A stretch of DNA of 64,000 nucleotides from Dictyostelium firmibasis. Its lineage: Eukaryota; Evosea; Eumycetozoa; Dictyosteliales; Dictyosteliaceae. The notes beneath the pieces were generated by a model. It saw nothing but the letters and a program-made list of their open reading frames with translations, made no database searches and was not told the origin of the DNA. Location of the stretch: assembly GCA_036169595.1 (NCBI GenBank), contig CM069765.1, forward strand, positions 5,803,501 to 5,867,500. Reading direction: 5' to 3'. Of the stretch, positions 1-12,556 are shown in pieces. Every line of letters begins with the position of its first letter. The stretch's first letter is position 1. The position numbers and the translations under genes were made by a program.

Positions 1-97
1 CAAAAAATATTATTTTTATATATATATATAATTAAAAAAACAAATCTTTGTAAATAATTAAAAACCGAAAAAATCTTATTAAAAAAAAAAAAAAGAA

Positions 98-1743
98 ATG
101 ATTATATTTTTACTTTCAATTATAATTTTTATTTTATATATTATCAAATTTGTAAGTAATTTTATTTAAAAAAAATTGAAAAAAAAATATTTATATATAT
201 TAATTATAAATAATAAAAATAAAATTGATATTAATAATAAAAATAATAATAAATAGTTAAAAAATAAATCATGTTGTAGTAATGAAAATATACCACCACC
301 AGGACCATTTAGCTTACCATTTATTGGAAATTTACATCAATTAGCAATTGACCCACATTTAGCAATTCAAAAACTTATGGTAAAATATGGGAATGTTATG
401 ACAGTTTATTTCGCTAACATTAAAACTGTAGTAATCTCCGATCCACATTATTTAAAAGAAGTTTTTGTAAACCAATCGCATAAAACTAGTGACAGATTTT
501 TAATGAATACTGCAAAACTCATTGGAAACGAAAAGGATATTCTTTTTTCAAATGGTCAATATTGGAAAAACTATAGACAAATACTCTCCCAATCATTTTT
601 AAAATTAAAAGATCATAAAGGTATTACAGAAAAAATTTCATTGGAATCAAACAAACTAGCGGATGCATTTGATTGGTATGCTACATCTGGACAAGTGGTT
701 GATCCAAGTTCATTATTTAAAATGTTTACTTTAAATGTTATAATGCAATTACTTTATGCCCATCGTTCATCTTACGATTTAAAAGAACAACATCCTATCA
801 TTGTAGCATTGAAAATGGTGGAAGAATCCTTGGCTGTTGGAAATGTACTCGATCTATTTCCAATCTTAAATATTTTCTTAAAGAAAAATAAAGTTAAACT
901 TATGAATAATTTACAAGAAGTTTGGTCATATAGTCAAGAATCAATAAAAGAGCACAGAGAAAAATTATCAAAAAATCCTGAAAAGTAAGTTTCATAAATA
1001 AAATTAAGAATAATAATAATAATTTTGTTTATTAATGTTTTTCAAATTCATTTTATAATAGAATTGATGATTTATTAGATTTATTTATAAGTGAAATTAA
1101 TTCAAGTAGTAACCCAGAATTTTATGATGATGAAGGATTGTATAGAGTCTGTTCAGATTTATTATTGTCAGGAACAGAAACTTCATCGTCAACAATGTCT
1201 TGGTTGATATTATTTTTAATTAATAACCCAAATTTTCAAGATAAGGTCAGAACCGAGTTATTAGAAGCAACTGGTGGCAAAAAATCGATTCAATTATCTG
1301 AAAAATCGAAAACACCTTTCTTCAATGCATGCATTAAGGAAGCATTACGTATTAGACCAGTTGGTGCATTATCATTACCAAGGATCGCAAGTGAAGATGT
1401 AACTTGTGGGCCATATACAATCGAAAAAGGTAGCCAAATTCTAATGAATGTCTATGGTTTAGCTATGGACCCAACCGTTTGGGAAGATCCCGAAACTTTC
1501 AATCCATATAGATGGCTATCAAGTGATATATCTCAATCAACCTATTCTTTCATTCCATTCGGTTGTGGCGCAAGAGTTTGTGTTGGATCCTCTTTGGCAA
1601 GAGATGAGATTTTCTTGGGAGTTGGTAATGTTTTATTAAACTATATTTTCGAATCTCAAAATGGCAAACCAATCAATGATAAAGGTCATTTTGGAATAGC
1701 TTTACAAACTGTTGATTATAATGTAAAATTAACAAAAATATAA
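98..1743 (+). CDS. Cytochrome P450 (microsomal type)
   Basis: Heme-thiolate monooxygenase of 487 residues in three exons: 98-151, 257-984 and 1062-1743. The short first exon encodes a hydrophobic N-terminal anchor (MIIFLLSIIIFILYIIKF), followed by a basic stretch and the proline hinge PPPGP, which marks an ER-anchored P450. The I-helix oxygen-activation motif reads SGTETSS, the K-helix ExxR is EALR, and the heme loop FGCGARVCVG supplies the thiolate ligand near Cys434. Length and motif order are normal and nothing essential is missing, so the enzyme should be active. The start at 98 is chosen because it follows an A-rich leader and both splice joins keep frame. Family membership is certain. 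The substrate is unknown, and the match to the dictyostelid CYP508 group is from memory and not firm enough for a symbol. The gene has no obvious partner nearby. Confidence 0.95.
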
Positions 1744-1898
1744 TCAACCTTTTTTTATTTAAAAAAACTAATCAAATACAATGTTGTAAATAAATTTTTA
1801 AAATTTAAAAAACAAAAGAAATTAAATATTTATAAATATTTTATTACAATGGTTGAAATTTTTATTTAATTAATTTAATTAACTTTTTTTTTTTTTTA

Positions 1899-4815
1899 TT
1901 AATTAATAGTATCATCATTTGCAGAGATTTTAAGGAAAACATCTTCTAAACTTGTTTGACTAAAACTCCATTCTTGTAAATGATGATCATATTTATGTGA
2001 AACTAAATATTGATACAAATCTGAAATGACTGTATCTTTAGGGAAACGATAATTATAACTACCATCAAATGATTCAGTGAGAACCGCTTGTGGTGAGAAT
2101 TTTGTAATTAATTCTGTTGGATTATGAGTATTAATGTATGGTTCTTCAACATTAATTCTAACCGAATATCCATCGCCAAATTTAGCCTTCAAATGGTTTT
2201 GTGTACCTATACATTGTAGTTTACCTTGTGAAATGATTGCAATTCTAGAACTAAGAACATCAGCCTCCTCCATTCTGAAGAAAAAAATGTAATAATTATT
2301 AGTATTACTATTATAAATATTATTATTAAAAACCAAATACTAAAACATACGAATGTGTTGTTAAAATAATTGATCTATTCTTTTTTAATTCGTTAATTGT
2401 ACGCCATAAATCCCTTCTAATTTCTGGACTAAGACCTGTTGATGGTTCTTTTAATTTTTTTTTTAAAAAAATTAGTATTATTTTAAAAATATATATTATT
2501 TTAAAATTATAATTACCATCTAAAAATATAATTGAAGAATCACCAGTCATTGCAACAGCAAATGATAGTCTTCTTTTCATACCACCACTTAATTCTTTTA
2601 CTAGTCTTTCTTTAACTTCGAAAAGATTAACTTCTTTGAGGATGTTTTCAACTGATTCTAATTCTCTTTCAGGTGGAATACCCTTTAGACGAGTATAGTA
2701 TAGTAAAGTTTCAACACAACTTAAATCCTCCCAAAATATATCGAATTGCATTGCAACACCAATTACATGATGAATACTGTCCATATCATAACGAATATCC
2801 AAACCAGCGACATGAGCTGTACCGGAAGTTGGAGTGTAGAGACCAGTGAGCATGCTAATTGTTGTGGTTTTACCTGCACCGTTTGCACCCAAAAAACCTA
2901 AAACCTCACCTTTTCTAACCGATAGATATAAACCATCTACTGCTGGTTTTGGACGACCTGGATAATGTTTACTTAAACCCTCAATAATTACAGTCATATC
3001 GTTTGGATTATATCTACGATTGGCGATCATTTCTTTCTCTTCCAAGACATCATCATCCATGGTTGCATTGGTTTGTTCACCACCATCGTTATTGTTATTC
3101 TCAACATCGACATCAACTGAATTAATTAAACTTGAGGTTTCACTGTAATTATCACCAATATATTGAGATTCTTCCTTCTTTTTAAATAGATTTCCAATTG
3201 GTTTTAAAAAGAATAATGGATGACTTGGTACACCAAACTCTCTTGGTAAAACTTGATCTAAATAAAGTGCTAAAAGTAAATAAACAACAGCATCAATATA
3301 TAACCAGAAAATAATCCTTGACATTTCAAAATCCCATGAATATGCCGACCATTCTGGGCATAAATCAATACCACATTGTGTACTTAATTGTGTCATTCCT
3401 CTATAAAATGCTAATAATGGTACCCAATAATACTTTAATAAAAAAAAAAGAAATTAAAAAATATATTTTATAATTAATAACTTTAAATATATTTTTTTTT
3501 TTTATATTTCTAAAACTTACAGGTACAGGTGGAGTTGAATCTTTAAAAACTTGGAATGAAAGAATTGAATTTAAATTTACTGCAATAATAACTAAAAAGT
3601 AACCAAATATTGATGCAGCACGAGTTTTTTTGAAAAATGTACTCAAGAAAAATGAAAAAGTAATCATTGAATTACCCCAAGCAAAAAGGAATAAAAACAT
3701 TGCTAATTGCGATCCTTTTGCAAATACAGCAAATTTAAATATTGAACTAACTCCAACAACAAATACAATAATAATTGCATAAATTAAAAAGTTAAAAATA
3801 TATGTCATGAACCAATAATTTCTAATTTTAAGTCCCATCTAAAAAAAAATAATAAATTAAAATTAAAATAATATTAGTTTAGTTTTAAAAGAAAATAATC
3901 AATAAGTAATGAAAAAATAAATTAACTTTACCATTAAAGAGAGATCACGTAATTTTTCTTGTTTTTCATATACTATTGAATAAATATATAATGGCATAAT
4001 GAAGGATAAAGCAAAAGGATAGAAAGAACCACCGAGTAAAGAAGCAATATCGATAGTTGTACTCCCTTGATAGTATGGCATTGTTGAGATTTCCGATTTG
4101 ATGGTTGTATTAACACCACCTAAAAAATAATTAACCATAGCAGTTGCCATTGTGTTCATAGAGAATGCAATGAATCCTTCATATGGTTGGAATGAATATC
4201 TACTTTGTTGTTCACATTGAATTGTATAATCTAATGAACGATTAACAATATTGAAATCATTGATTATTATAGCTGAAACTGGTAATGTAGTAGAATCTAA
4301 ACTAGTGAATGTTGCATTCTCTTTGAGTGCTAAAATTTCACTATCCATATAATCAACTGATGGCATTGGAATAAAGAATGGTGTATACACTTTAAATGCT
4401 GGAACATATCTTTGAATGGTTGAATTCAATAAACCACTTCCATTACCATCAGAATCTTTGTATCCTACCTCTGTGTTATTGTTTTCATTTACACTAAACA
4501 TATAACCATAGCTTAATAAATCATAGTTATAAACATTTGTTGAATTTACAATCTTTCCACTATTTGGTTGAAGTGATCCAATTTGACTCTTTACCCATAA
4601 ATTAACAATAACTAAAATAATTACCAATACTAATGGAATTGAAATTTGAACACACATTGAACATTTTTGTCTTTTTATAAATGTTGCATTTTTAAAAAAC
4701 TTTATAAAAAAAAAAAAAATTAATTTTCACACAATATTGAATAAAAAAAATAAAAAAAAAAAAAACATACCATGGCACGAAATTGATTCGATTTATACTT
4801 TTTTTCACTCCCCAT
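1899..4815 (-). CDS. ABC transporter, A family (half-transporter)
   Basis: Six exons on the minus strand: 4771-4815, 3932-4699, 3521-3838, 2517-3432, 2351-2447 and 1899-2274. They join in frame to 839 residues. The layout is one ABCA-type membrane domain (an N-terminal span, a large Asn- and Ser-rich lumenal loop, then a cluster of spans) followed by one nucleotide-binding domain. That domain has Walker A GANGAGKTTT (about residue 560), signature LSGGMKRRLS, Walker B IIFLDEPSTG (split by an intron after its Asp codon) and the switch His in LTTHS. A C-terminal ABCA tail (SFSQTSLEDVFLKIS) follows. ABCA proteins move lipids or sterols across endomembranes; the cargo here is unknown. With one membrane domain and one nucleotide-binding domain it should dimerise. 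It is divergent from a second ABCA half-transporter, with 438 bp between the starts. Confidence 0.92.
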
Positions 4816-5253
4816 TTTTTTATTTAATAAAGAATACAAATATTTGTATAGTATTATAATATTTATTGTTTTGAGGAGTGTATTTAAAAAAAATAAAAAA
4901 AAATAAAATAAAAAAAAAAAAAAAATAAAAATAAAAAAAAAAAAATAAAAAATTATATTTTTCGTGAAAGTTGATTTTTTTAAATTTTATAATTTTAATG
5001 CCATAATTAAATATCTTTGTCATAATTTTCACGAAATAATTTAAAATAATAGGTTATAATTTATTTTTTTTTTATTTTTTTAATTTTTTTTTATAAAAAT
5101 CGAACATTCATTTGAAACTTTTTTTTAAAAAAAATAAAAAATTATAAATTATCTTAGTTTGTTGGGTATACTTTAGGTGTATATATTTTTTTAAATACAC
5201 TCAAAAAGTTCATATTATATTATATATATATATATATATATATAATAAAAAAA
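4816..5253. promoter_or_regulatory. Shared divergent promoter of the two ABCA genes
   Basis: This 438-bp spacer lies between the two ABCA start codons. It consists of A and T runs plus a (TA)n stretch directly before the right-hand start (5217-5242). Both genes must draw their proximal promoters from it, so joint regulation is possible. No specific factor site stands out. Its role is inferred from position alone. Confidence 0.5.
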
Positions 5254-8110
5254 ATGACCTCATATTCAGTATATAATGATGAAGATGAAATAAGGAATAG
5301 TAAAATTTCATTTGGTGATAATGTAAAAAGAGAACTTTTACATCTAAAATTATTATTAAAAAAGAATTTATTAGTTTCAATAAGATCATACTTTTCAACT
5401 GGTATTGAAATTTTATCACCTGTTGCTTTTATTATTATTTTATTTTTAATTGCTCATTTTGGTGCAGGTAATGATAGTAAGTATACTTTATTTATTTATT
5501 TTTTTTCATTAGAATTAAAAAAAAAAAAAAAAGAAATTGTAAAAAAAATTAAATCATTTAATTAATTATTGTTTTTTTATTTTTTATTTTTCAAATAAAT
5601 TAGACCCAATTACTACATATAATCAAGAATTACCAATATGTAAACCATATGGTGAAAATAGATGTTTTAATATTATGTTTTCACCAAGTGATTCACCATC
5701 GGCCATTGCAATTATGGAGATGTTAGCAGAACTTAATAATGTTAGTATTTATAATTACCCAACTGATACAGGTTATTTACCAGATTTAAATCACACTATT
5801 GGTTTAAACAATGGATTAATTATGATGAATTCATTGGACGATACATTTGAGTTTGTATTGGCACACCCAAATGTTACTATATCAGCAGTTGATTTCACAT
5901 CGATACCAAGTAATTTTGAAGTCAATGGTCAAATACCAAAGGATCCACTAAGATCATTGAATGGAAATTCATTGGAATATAATGTTGTAGTCAATACAAC
6001 ATGTCCAAACATTTTAGTGACATGTCCAGACTATTCTATTACTATAACATCAGTAATTGAAAATGCAATTATCAACTATTATTCATTGAAAATTAGAAAT
6101 GAAACAAATATAACACCACCAACTATAACCTATGGTTCAAATGCATTCCCAAAATATCCACCAGAACAAGGCGCAGCAAGAGTTTGGGGTGGATTATTCT
6201 ACTATTGTGGTTCAATGATAACTTTTATATTTTTACTATACAAAGTATCATTTGAGAAAGAGAATAAATTAAAACAAGGTATGATTATGATGGGATTAAG
6301 TGGTCCAATGTATTGGGTTAGTTGGTTTATCACAAGCTTCACCATAGATATATTGATCTCATTGATTACTATTATCGTTGGTTTAGCATGTCAGTTACCA
6401 TTCTTTTTAGGTACAAATTTCTTTGTGTTATTTATTACATTCTCATTATTTACAATCTCTATGAGTTCAGTTGCGTTCTTCCTCTTAACTTTTATTCAAT
6501 CAACTAAATCTGCAATTGGTATTGGTATGGGTATTTTTATTGTTGGTTCAATCTTTCAATTGGTTTTCAGTGGTATGGGTACTATGATCTTTCAATTAAT
6601 CTATCAAACCAATAGTAAAGGTGCATTGGCTGCTAGAGTTATACTATTCTTTATACCAATGTTTCATTTTACAAAAGTTCTCACCGATATTGGTAATGTC
6701 ACAACCAATTATCCAGTTACTCATTATTCTATGTCTGATTTATCAACCAATCTTAACCTTGCCGAATCAGTTTTAAAAACAGTTGTTCCAACCACTGGTC
6801 AATCCATTTGTTATCTATTGGCATTAATTGGTATCTATACTGCATTGGCATGGTATTTCGAACATATTATACCAGGTAATGATGGTTCATCCTCACCACC
6901 ATGGTTCTTTGCTTTACCATCTTATTGGGGTTTATCTTTAAAGAAAGTTCATCATATTGAAACACCACATTTCGATGATGATGATGTTAGATCTACAATC
7001 ACCAAAGCACACGATCAATCTAACAGTGCGCCATTAATCATTCGTGGTCTATCGAAAAGTTATACTAAACTATTTAGACCTTCAAAAACTGTTCATGCAG
7101 TTAAGTACCTATCGTTATCAGTTGAGAAAGGTACAATTCTTGGTTTCTTAGGTTCAAATGGTTGTGGTAAATCAACTACTATTGGTATGTTAACAGGTTT
7201 ACTTGAACCAACTGCTGGTGACGCTTTAATCTATGGACATAGTGTAGTTAGTAGTATTGCAGCAGTTCGTAAAGTAACTTCGGTAGTACCACAACATGAT
7301 ATTCTTTGGGCAGAGATGAGTGCAAGAGAACATTTACAATTGTTCTCAGAATTGAAGGGAATTCCAGCACATGAAAGAGAATCTCAAATTCAAAAGGTTC
7401 TAGATCAAGTTAGATTGGCTAAAATTTCAAATAACCTTATTTCAACTTATTCAGGTGGTATGAAGAGAAGACTTTCCTGTGCTATCGCTTGTATAGGTGA
7501 TCCTAAAATCATTTTCATGGATGAACCTACCACTGGTGTAGACCCAAGCTCAAAAAGAAAACTTATCGATTTAGTAAAGAGTATTAAAGATGATAAAGTT
7601 ATCATTCTTACCTCTCATGATTTATCAGAGGTTGAGATTTTAGCTGATAAAATTGTTATAATGAATGAAGGTGTTATGGCATGTAGTGGAAACTCTCTAC
7701 AATTGAAATCAAAGTATGGTGAGGGTTATTCAGTTAATATCGTAGCTAAATCACCAGAATCTATTTCAGAGGTTATAGAAATTGTAACCCGTTCCATTCC
7801 AGGTTGTAAATTTATGAAACAATCAGCTTTACAATTAAATTTTGGTTTCCCTGCAACAACTGATCATCAAATTATTGCAAATTTTTTCAAACAATTAGAA
7901 GAAATTTCAAGAGATCCAAATAATCCATTAATGAGAGATTGGTCAGTTTCCCATTCAAGTAAGTATTAATAATAATAATTTTTTTTTTGTCTTAAAAATG
8001 TATTACCTTTTTTTCAAATTATTAATTTTTTTCTTTTCTTATTTTCTACCAAAGCATTGGATGATGTATTTTTAAAGGTCTCGCACTTAGCAAAATTAAA
8101 AACACAATAA
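5254..8110 (+). CDS. ABC transporter, A family (half-transporter)
   Basis: Three exons, 5254-5476, 5604-7958 and 8055-8110, give 877 residues. The last exon is only 56 nt; it completes the conserved ABCA tail motif (LDDVFLKVS) and ends LAKLKTQ. The N-terminal half holds a first span, a long glycosylatable loop and a run of hydrophobic segments (about residues 260-500). The nucleotide-binding domain has Walker A GSNGCGKSTT, signature YSGGMKRRLS, Walker B IIFMDEPTTG and switch His in LTSHD. All catalytic positions are intact. It is arranged head-to-head with the minus-strand ABCA gene and has the same single-membrane-domain design, but the two sequences differ enough that the pair is old. The substrate is unknown; lipids are the family norm. 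Confidence 0.92.
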
Positions 8111-9231
8111 AAATTAAAACAAAGTAAATTAATAAATAAAATTTTTGGGTATTCCATTAAACGTTCAGCACTTTTTTTTTTATTATCTTTAATCATTATT
8201 TGCAATTAACTATAGTTTCTCACATTATGTAGCATTGAAACAATTACTAAATAACCCCAATAGTTTTGATAAACTTTGTAACAAGATTTATTGTATAACT
8301 TTAAAATATATATAAAAAGGTAAAAAAAAAATTTTATTTTATTATATATAATTTTTATTGTATTTGATTTTATATTATTTTTTATTTTGAAAACGGATTA
8401 GAATTTATTTTATAAAATTTTCAAATTACATTGATGAAAAGCATTTGCACAGTAGTTACAAAAGATTGGGTATTTTTATAGGTAACTGAAGAATATATAA
8501 ACATGAACCTTTTGAAAAATAAATATGTCCTCATAGTGTTAGTTTTCATTGATATCATTACAAAACAGATTTAATAAGGAATTAAAAAATAAAATAAAAT
8601 AAAATAAAATAAAATCAATTTATTTAAAATCCCTGAAAGTTTATTAAATAATATAAAAGAAAAAAAGAAATGACTCAAAAGTGCTGAGTATGAACAGGTG
8701 ACTCACAAAAAAAAAAAAAAAAAAAAAAAAAGTTAATAAAAATAAAAATTAAAAAATTAAAAAATTTAAAAAAAAATAAAAATTTTAGTTATCTTTTTTT
8801 TTTTTTTTTTTTTTTAATATTCTTTTTTTTGTAATTTTTTTTTTAAAAAATTTATCTATTTGAACTCAACAAAAATATAAAAAAAAAAATAAAAATAAAA
8901 AAAAAATAAAAATAAAAAAAAATTGAAAAAAGAAAATTTTTTTTTTTTTTTTTTTTTTGAAATCATCATTATTGATTTGACTTTTTTTATGACCAAAAAA
9001 AAATCAATTAATATAACAACAATAAATATACAGCAGAGCAATAACAGTTACTAATAAAGGACGATAGTTTAGTAATTTTCGATTTTTATAAAGAGAAAAA
9101 GAAAAGAAAAGTTTTTTTTAAAAAAAAAGAAAAAAAAAAAACAAAGGAAATACAAATATTTGAACTTCCAATAAAAACTATTGTTGTATTATATAAAAAC
9201 ACTCTCACACATTCATATATAACCTTTTAAA
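8111..9231. other. Intergenic spacer upstream of sec13
   Basis: No gene is supported here. The stretch 8390-8580 is less AT-biased than the rest and holds only tiny open frames, for example 22 codons from 8503. A cluster of TGACTCA-like sites lies at 8671-8706. From 8707 on there are long A and T runs. A TATA-like TATAAAA at 9192-9198 followed by a CA-rich segment (9198-9212) immediately precedes the sec13 start. Confidence 0.6.
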
Positions 9232-9270
9232 ATGGTAAAAATACTCAACACTAATTAATTTTGTTTTCAA

Positions 9271-9312
<42 letters not shown>

Positions 9313-9628
9313 AAAAACCACTACTAACCTCGATAATGATAATAATAAAAATTAATAAAAAATAACCTAGGCAACTCAAAATGTTGATTCTGGTCATGAA
9401 GACATGGTCGTAAGTATATTTTATGTTATTTTTATGAAATACATATAAACTCATAAAAACTAATACCAATTATTATAAATACCACAAACACATAAATTCA
9501 GCATGATGCTCAATTTGATTATTATGGTAAATTTTTAGCTACCTGTTCTTCAGATAAAATGATTAAAATTTTTGATGTAGGCGGTGAAAATCCACAACAC
9601 CTTGTAGATTTAAGAGGGTATGTTTTTT

Positions 9629-9659
<31 letters not shown>

Positions 9660-10629
9660 GTTATTATTCTTTTAATTCTTAAGTATTAATTTTATTTCAA
9701 ACCTTGATTGTTACTTATTGTACTAACATTAGACATGAAGGTCCAGTATGGCAAGTTGCATGGGCACACCCAAAATTTGGAAAGATTTTAGCATCAGCAT
9801 CATATGATCGTAAAGTTATTGTTTGGAAAGAAGTTGGTAATAATAGTTGGAGTATCATTCATCAATATGCAGGTCATGAGTTATCAGTAAATTCAATCTC
9901 ATGGGCACCACATGAATTTGGTTTAAGTTTAGCATGCGCAAGTTCAGATGGTTCTGTTACAATTCATAATTATAATAGTAAGTAATACCTACTCAATTTA
10001 ATTTTTTTATTTTATACACACATTTACATTTACATATATATATATTAACACCCATGGGTTCCTTTTTCAATTTGATTAAAATTTAATTCAATTCTTTAAA
10101 ATAATAATAAAAAAAATAATAAAAAGATAATGTTTGGGAAGCACCACAAAAGATTCAAGTATCACAAATTGGTGTAAATTCAGTATCATGGTCACCAGCA
10201 GCAATTCCAACATCATTAGTAAATAGTGCCAATACATCAATTCCAACACCAATTAAACGAATTGTAACAGGTTCATGTGATAATTTGATAAAGATTTTCA
10301 AGTATGCAGAGGATAAATGGATCCTTGATAAACAATTAGAGGATCATAAAGATTGGGTTAGAGATGTTGCATGGGCACCAAATATCGGTTTACCATATTC
10401 TAAAATTGCATCTTGTTCACAAGATCGTTCTGTCATTGTTTGGACTCAAGATGAAAATGGAGTTTGGTCCGGTAAACCTTTACCAAAATTCGATGATATC
10501 GTTTGGAGAGTTAGTTGGTCTGTCATTGGTAACATTTTAGCTGTCTCATGTGGTGATAATCAAGTCACCCTCTGGAAAGAAGGTGTTGACTCTGAATGGA
10601 AATTAATTTCTAATGTTGAAAATAATTAA
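9232..10629 (+). CDS. sec13: Sec13, COPII coat and nuclear-pore WD-repeat protein
   Basis: Five exons: 9232-9234, 9371-9409, 9502-9617, 9733-9977 and 10127-10629. They encode 301 residues, the usual Sec13 length. The first coding exon is just the ATG; the next exon continues [13 protein letters not shown], as expected of Sec13. Six WD repeats cover the protein, with diagnostic strings such as [35 protein letters not shown] and [13 protein letters not shown]. Sec13 pairs with Sec31 in the COPII outer coat for ER export, with Nup145C/Nup96 in the nuclear pore, and also belongs to the GATOR2/SEACAT complex. That last role makes the WDR59-like gene at 24059 a potential physical partner, although the two are far apart here. 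Splice frames all close, and identity is very secure. Confidence 0.97.
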
Positions 10630-11185
10630 TTAATAAAATAAAATAATAATTAATAAAATAATAATAATAATAATAATAATAACAATAATAATGATAATAA
10701 CAAAATAAAAAATAAAAAAAAATAAAAAAAAAAAATTTTAAAAAAAAAAAAATTATATTTAATATATCTATATTGTACGCTTCATTTATTTTTAGAAATA
10801 CTAATTAGTATTGTTTTAAATTTAGAAATTTTTTTTTGTCATATAAAAAAAAAAAAGTGAAGTGTGATTTTTTTAAAATTGGCAAAAATAAAAAAAAAAA
10901 AAATAAAAAACCACAGTAATAACTATATCTATCTATGGTGTGGGTTTTTTTTTTAAAACAAAATTTTTATTTTTTTTTTAAAAATTAATTTTAAAAAAAA
11001 AATATTTAATATGTAAACAATGAATAACTAATTATGGTAATTCTAAAATGTATTGATTACTACAAACAGTTTAAGGATAATTTTAAAAAAAATTTCAGAG
11101 TATAAATTGAAAATTAATATTTTAGTTTTAAAATCATTCAAAACAACAAATTAAATATTCAAAAACAAAAAAAAAAAACATATAT

Positions 11186-11216
<31 letters not shown>

Positions 11217-11271
11217 TTAATTTAAAAAAATAATCAATCAATTAATCTAATTATCAAAAAAAAAAAAAAAA
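10630..11271. other. Intergenic spacer, AT-rich
   Basis: No gene seen. It contains AAT and A runs after the sec13 stop, a GGTGTGGG box at about 10937, and a (TTTA)n simple repeat at about 11185-11218 shortly before the next start codon. Confidence 0.6.
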
Positions 11272-12556
11272 ATGAATTGGAAAAAAATTACATCTATGGG
11301 AGTTATGGTTTTAGCTTCTGGTATGTATTTAATTTTAATGTTATAAAATTAATTTTTATTTATTAATATTAACATTTTTTTTTTTTTATATTAATTCTAT
11401 AGCTATTGCAGCAGCCTATGCAAATGGTGGTGAAAGTTATTTATGTCCATTAGTAAATCATTGTGAAAAAGTTAATGAATGGGTAGAGAATAATGATGTT
11501 CCTTATGCAAAATTCAATTGTCATATTACTAATATTGGTCATACACCAATTGGAAATGTTGAAATGAGATTTTCAGGTGATGGTAAAATTAAAGAAGTTT
11601 GGGAAATGGAACCAATTGAAGTTGGTCATGTCTATAATTTTGCTCAATGGAGACAACAACAACAATTAGCATTCAATCAATCTCATCCATGGGGTTACAC
11701 TGTTCAAGGTGGTAAAGAATTAAATGTTAATTTATGTGGTGCAATTCCAACTCCATATACTAATAGTATTCAACAACAACAACAACAAAAATCTGAAATT
11801 ATTTGTAATCTTTCAAATAAATGTACAGTCTCTAACCAATGGAAAAATGGTGATCAAGTTAATACTCAATATAAATGTTCAATTACAAATAATGGTAATG
11901 TTCCAGTTTCATTCATTGATATCCGTATTAATGGTAATACAGATCTTTATAACGTATGGGAAATCATTACACCAAATAATGGTTTAACTTGGGATTTAAC
12001 ATCTTGGAGAATTGAAAAACCATTAGAACCAACTCAATCACATGAATGGGGTTATATCATCGTTGGTGATAAACCATTGGATGTTCAAGTTTGTCAAAAT
12101 ACTCCATCAATTACTCAATCACCTTCACCAGTTAATACTAATAAACAACAAAAATCAATAGTTCAACAACAAGAAGTTGATGGTTCATCAAGTTCTTCAA
12201 CCACAACTACCAATACTGCCAATAATAATGATCAAGTAACTTGTATAGTTTCAAATAAATGTACAGTCGAACGTGAATGGAAAAATGGTGATCAAAAGAA
12301 TAAACAATATAGTTGTGAAATAACAAACAATGGTAAAGGTCCACTCTCACATGTTGATATTCGTCTCAGTAACAACTCTGCTCTCTACAATGTTTGGGAA
12401 GTCTACACTGTAAACAATGGTCTCACTTTTGATATTTCACCATGGAGAATTGATAACCCAATCCAACCAGGTCAATCTCATTCTTGGGGTTATATTGTCA
12501 ACGATGATGTCGCTTTAGATGTTAAAGTTTGTCAAATGGGTCCAGCTAGTAACTAG
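11272..12556 (+). CDS. Secreted protein with three CBM49 cellulose-binding domains
   Basis: Two exons, 11272-11320 and 11403-12556, give 400 residues. The first exon plus the start of the second encode a signal peptide (MNWKKITSMGVMVLASAIAAAYA). Three copies of a CBM49-type module of about 90 residues follow, each opening with a Cys-containing segment (LVNHCEKVNEW, LSNKCTVSNQW, VSNKCTVEREW) and closing with W(R/E)..GxSxxWGY. Gln- and Ser/Thr-rich linkers separate them. No catalytic domain is present. CBM49 modules bind cellulose; in dictyostelids such proteins sit in the stalk, slug sheath or spore coat, so this is probably a structural or cross-linking matrix protein. The function is inferred from the domain. 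The first copy is the most divergent. Confidence 0.88.

Noticed and set aside
8014-8205. 63-codon minus-strand frame over the last ABCA exon
   Set aside because: Overlaps a well supported exon, is low in complexity and has no homology.
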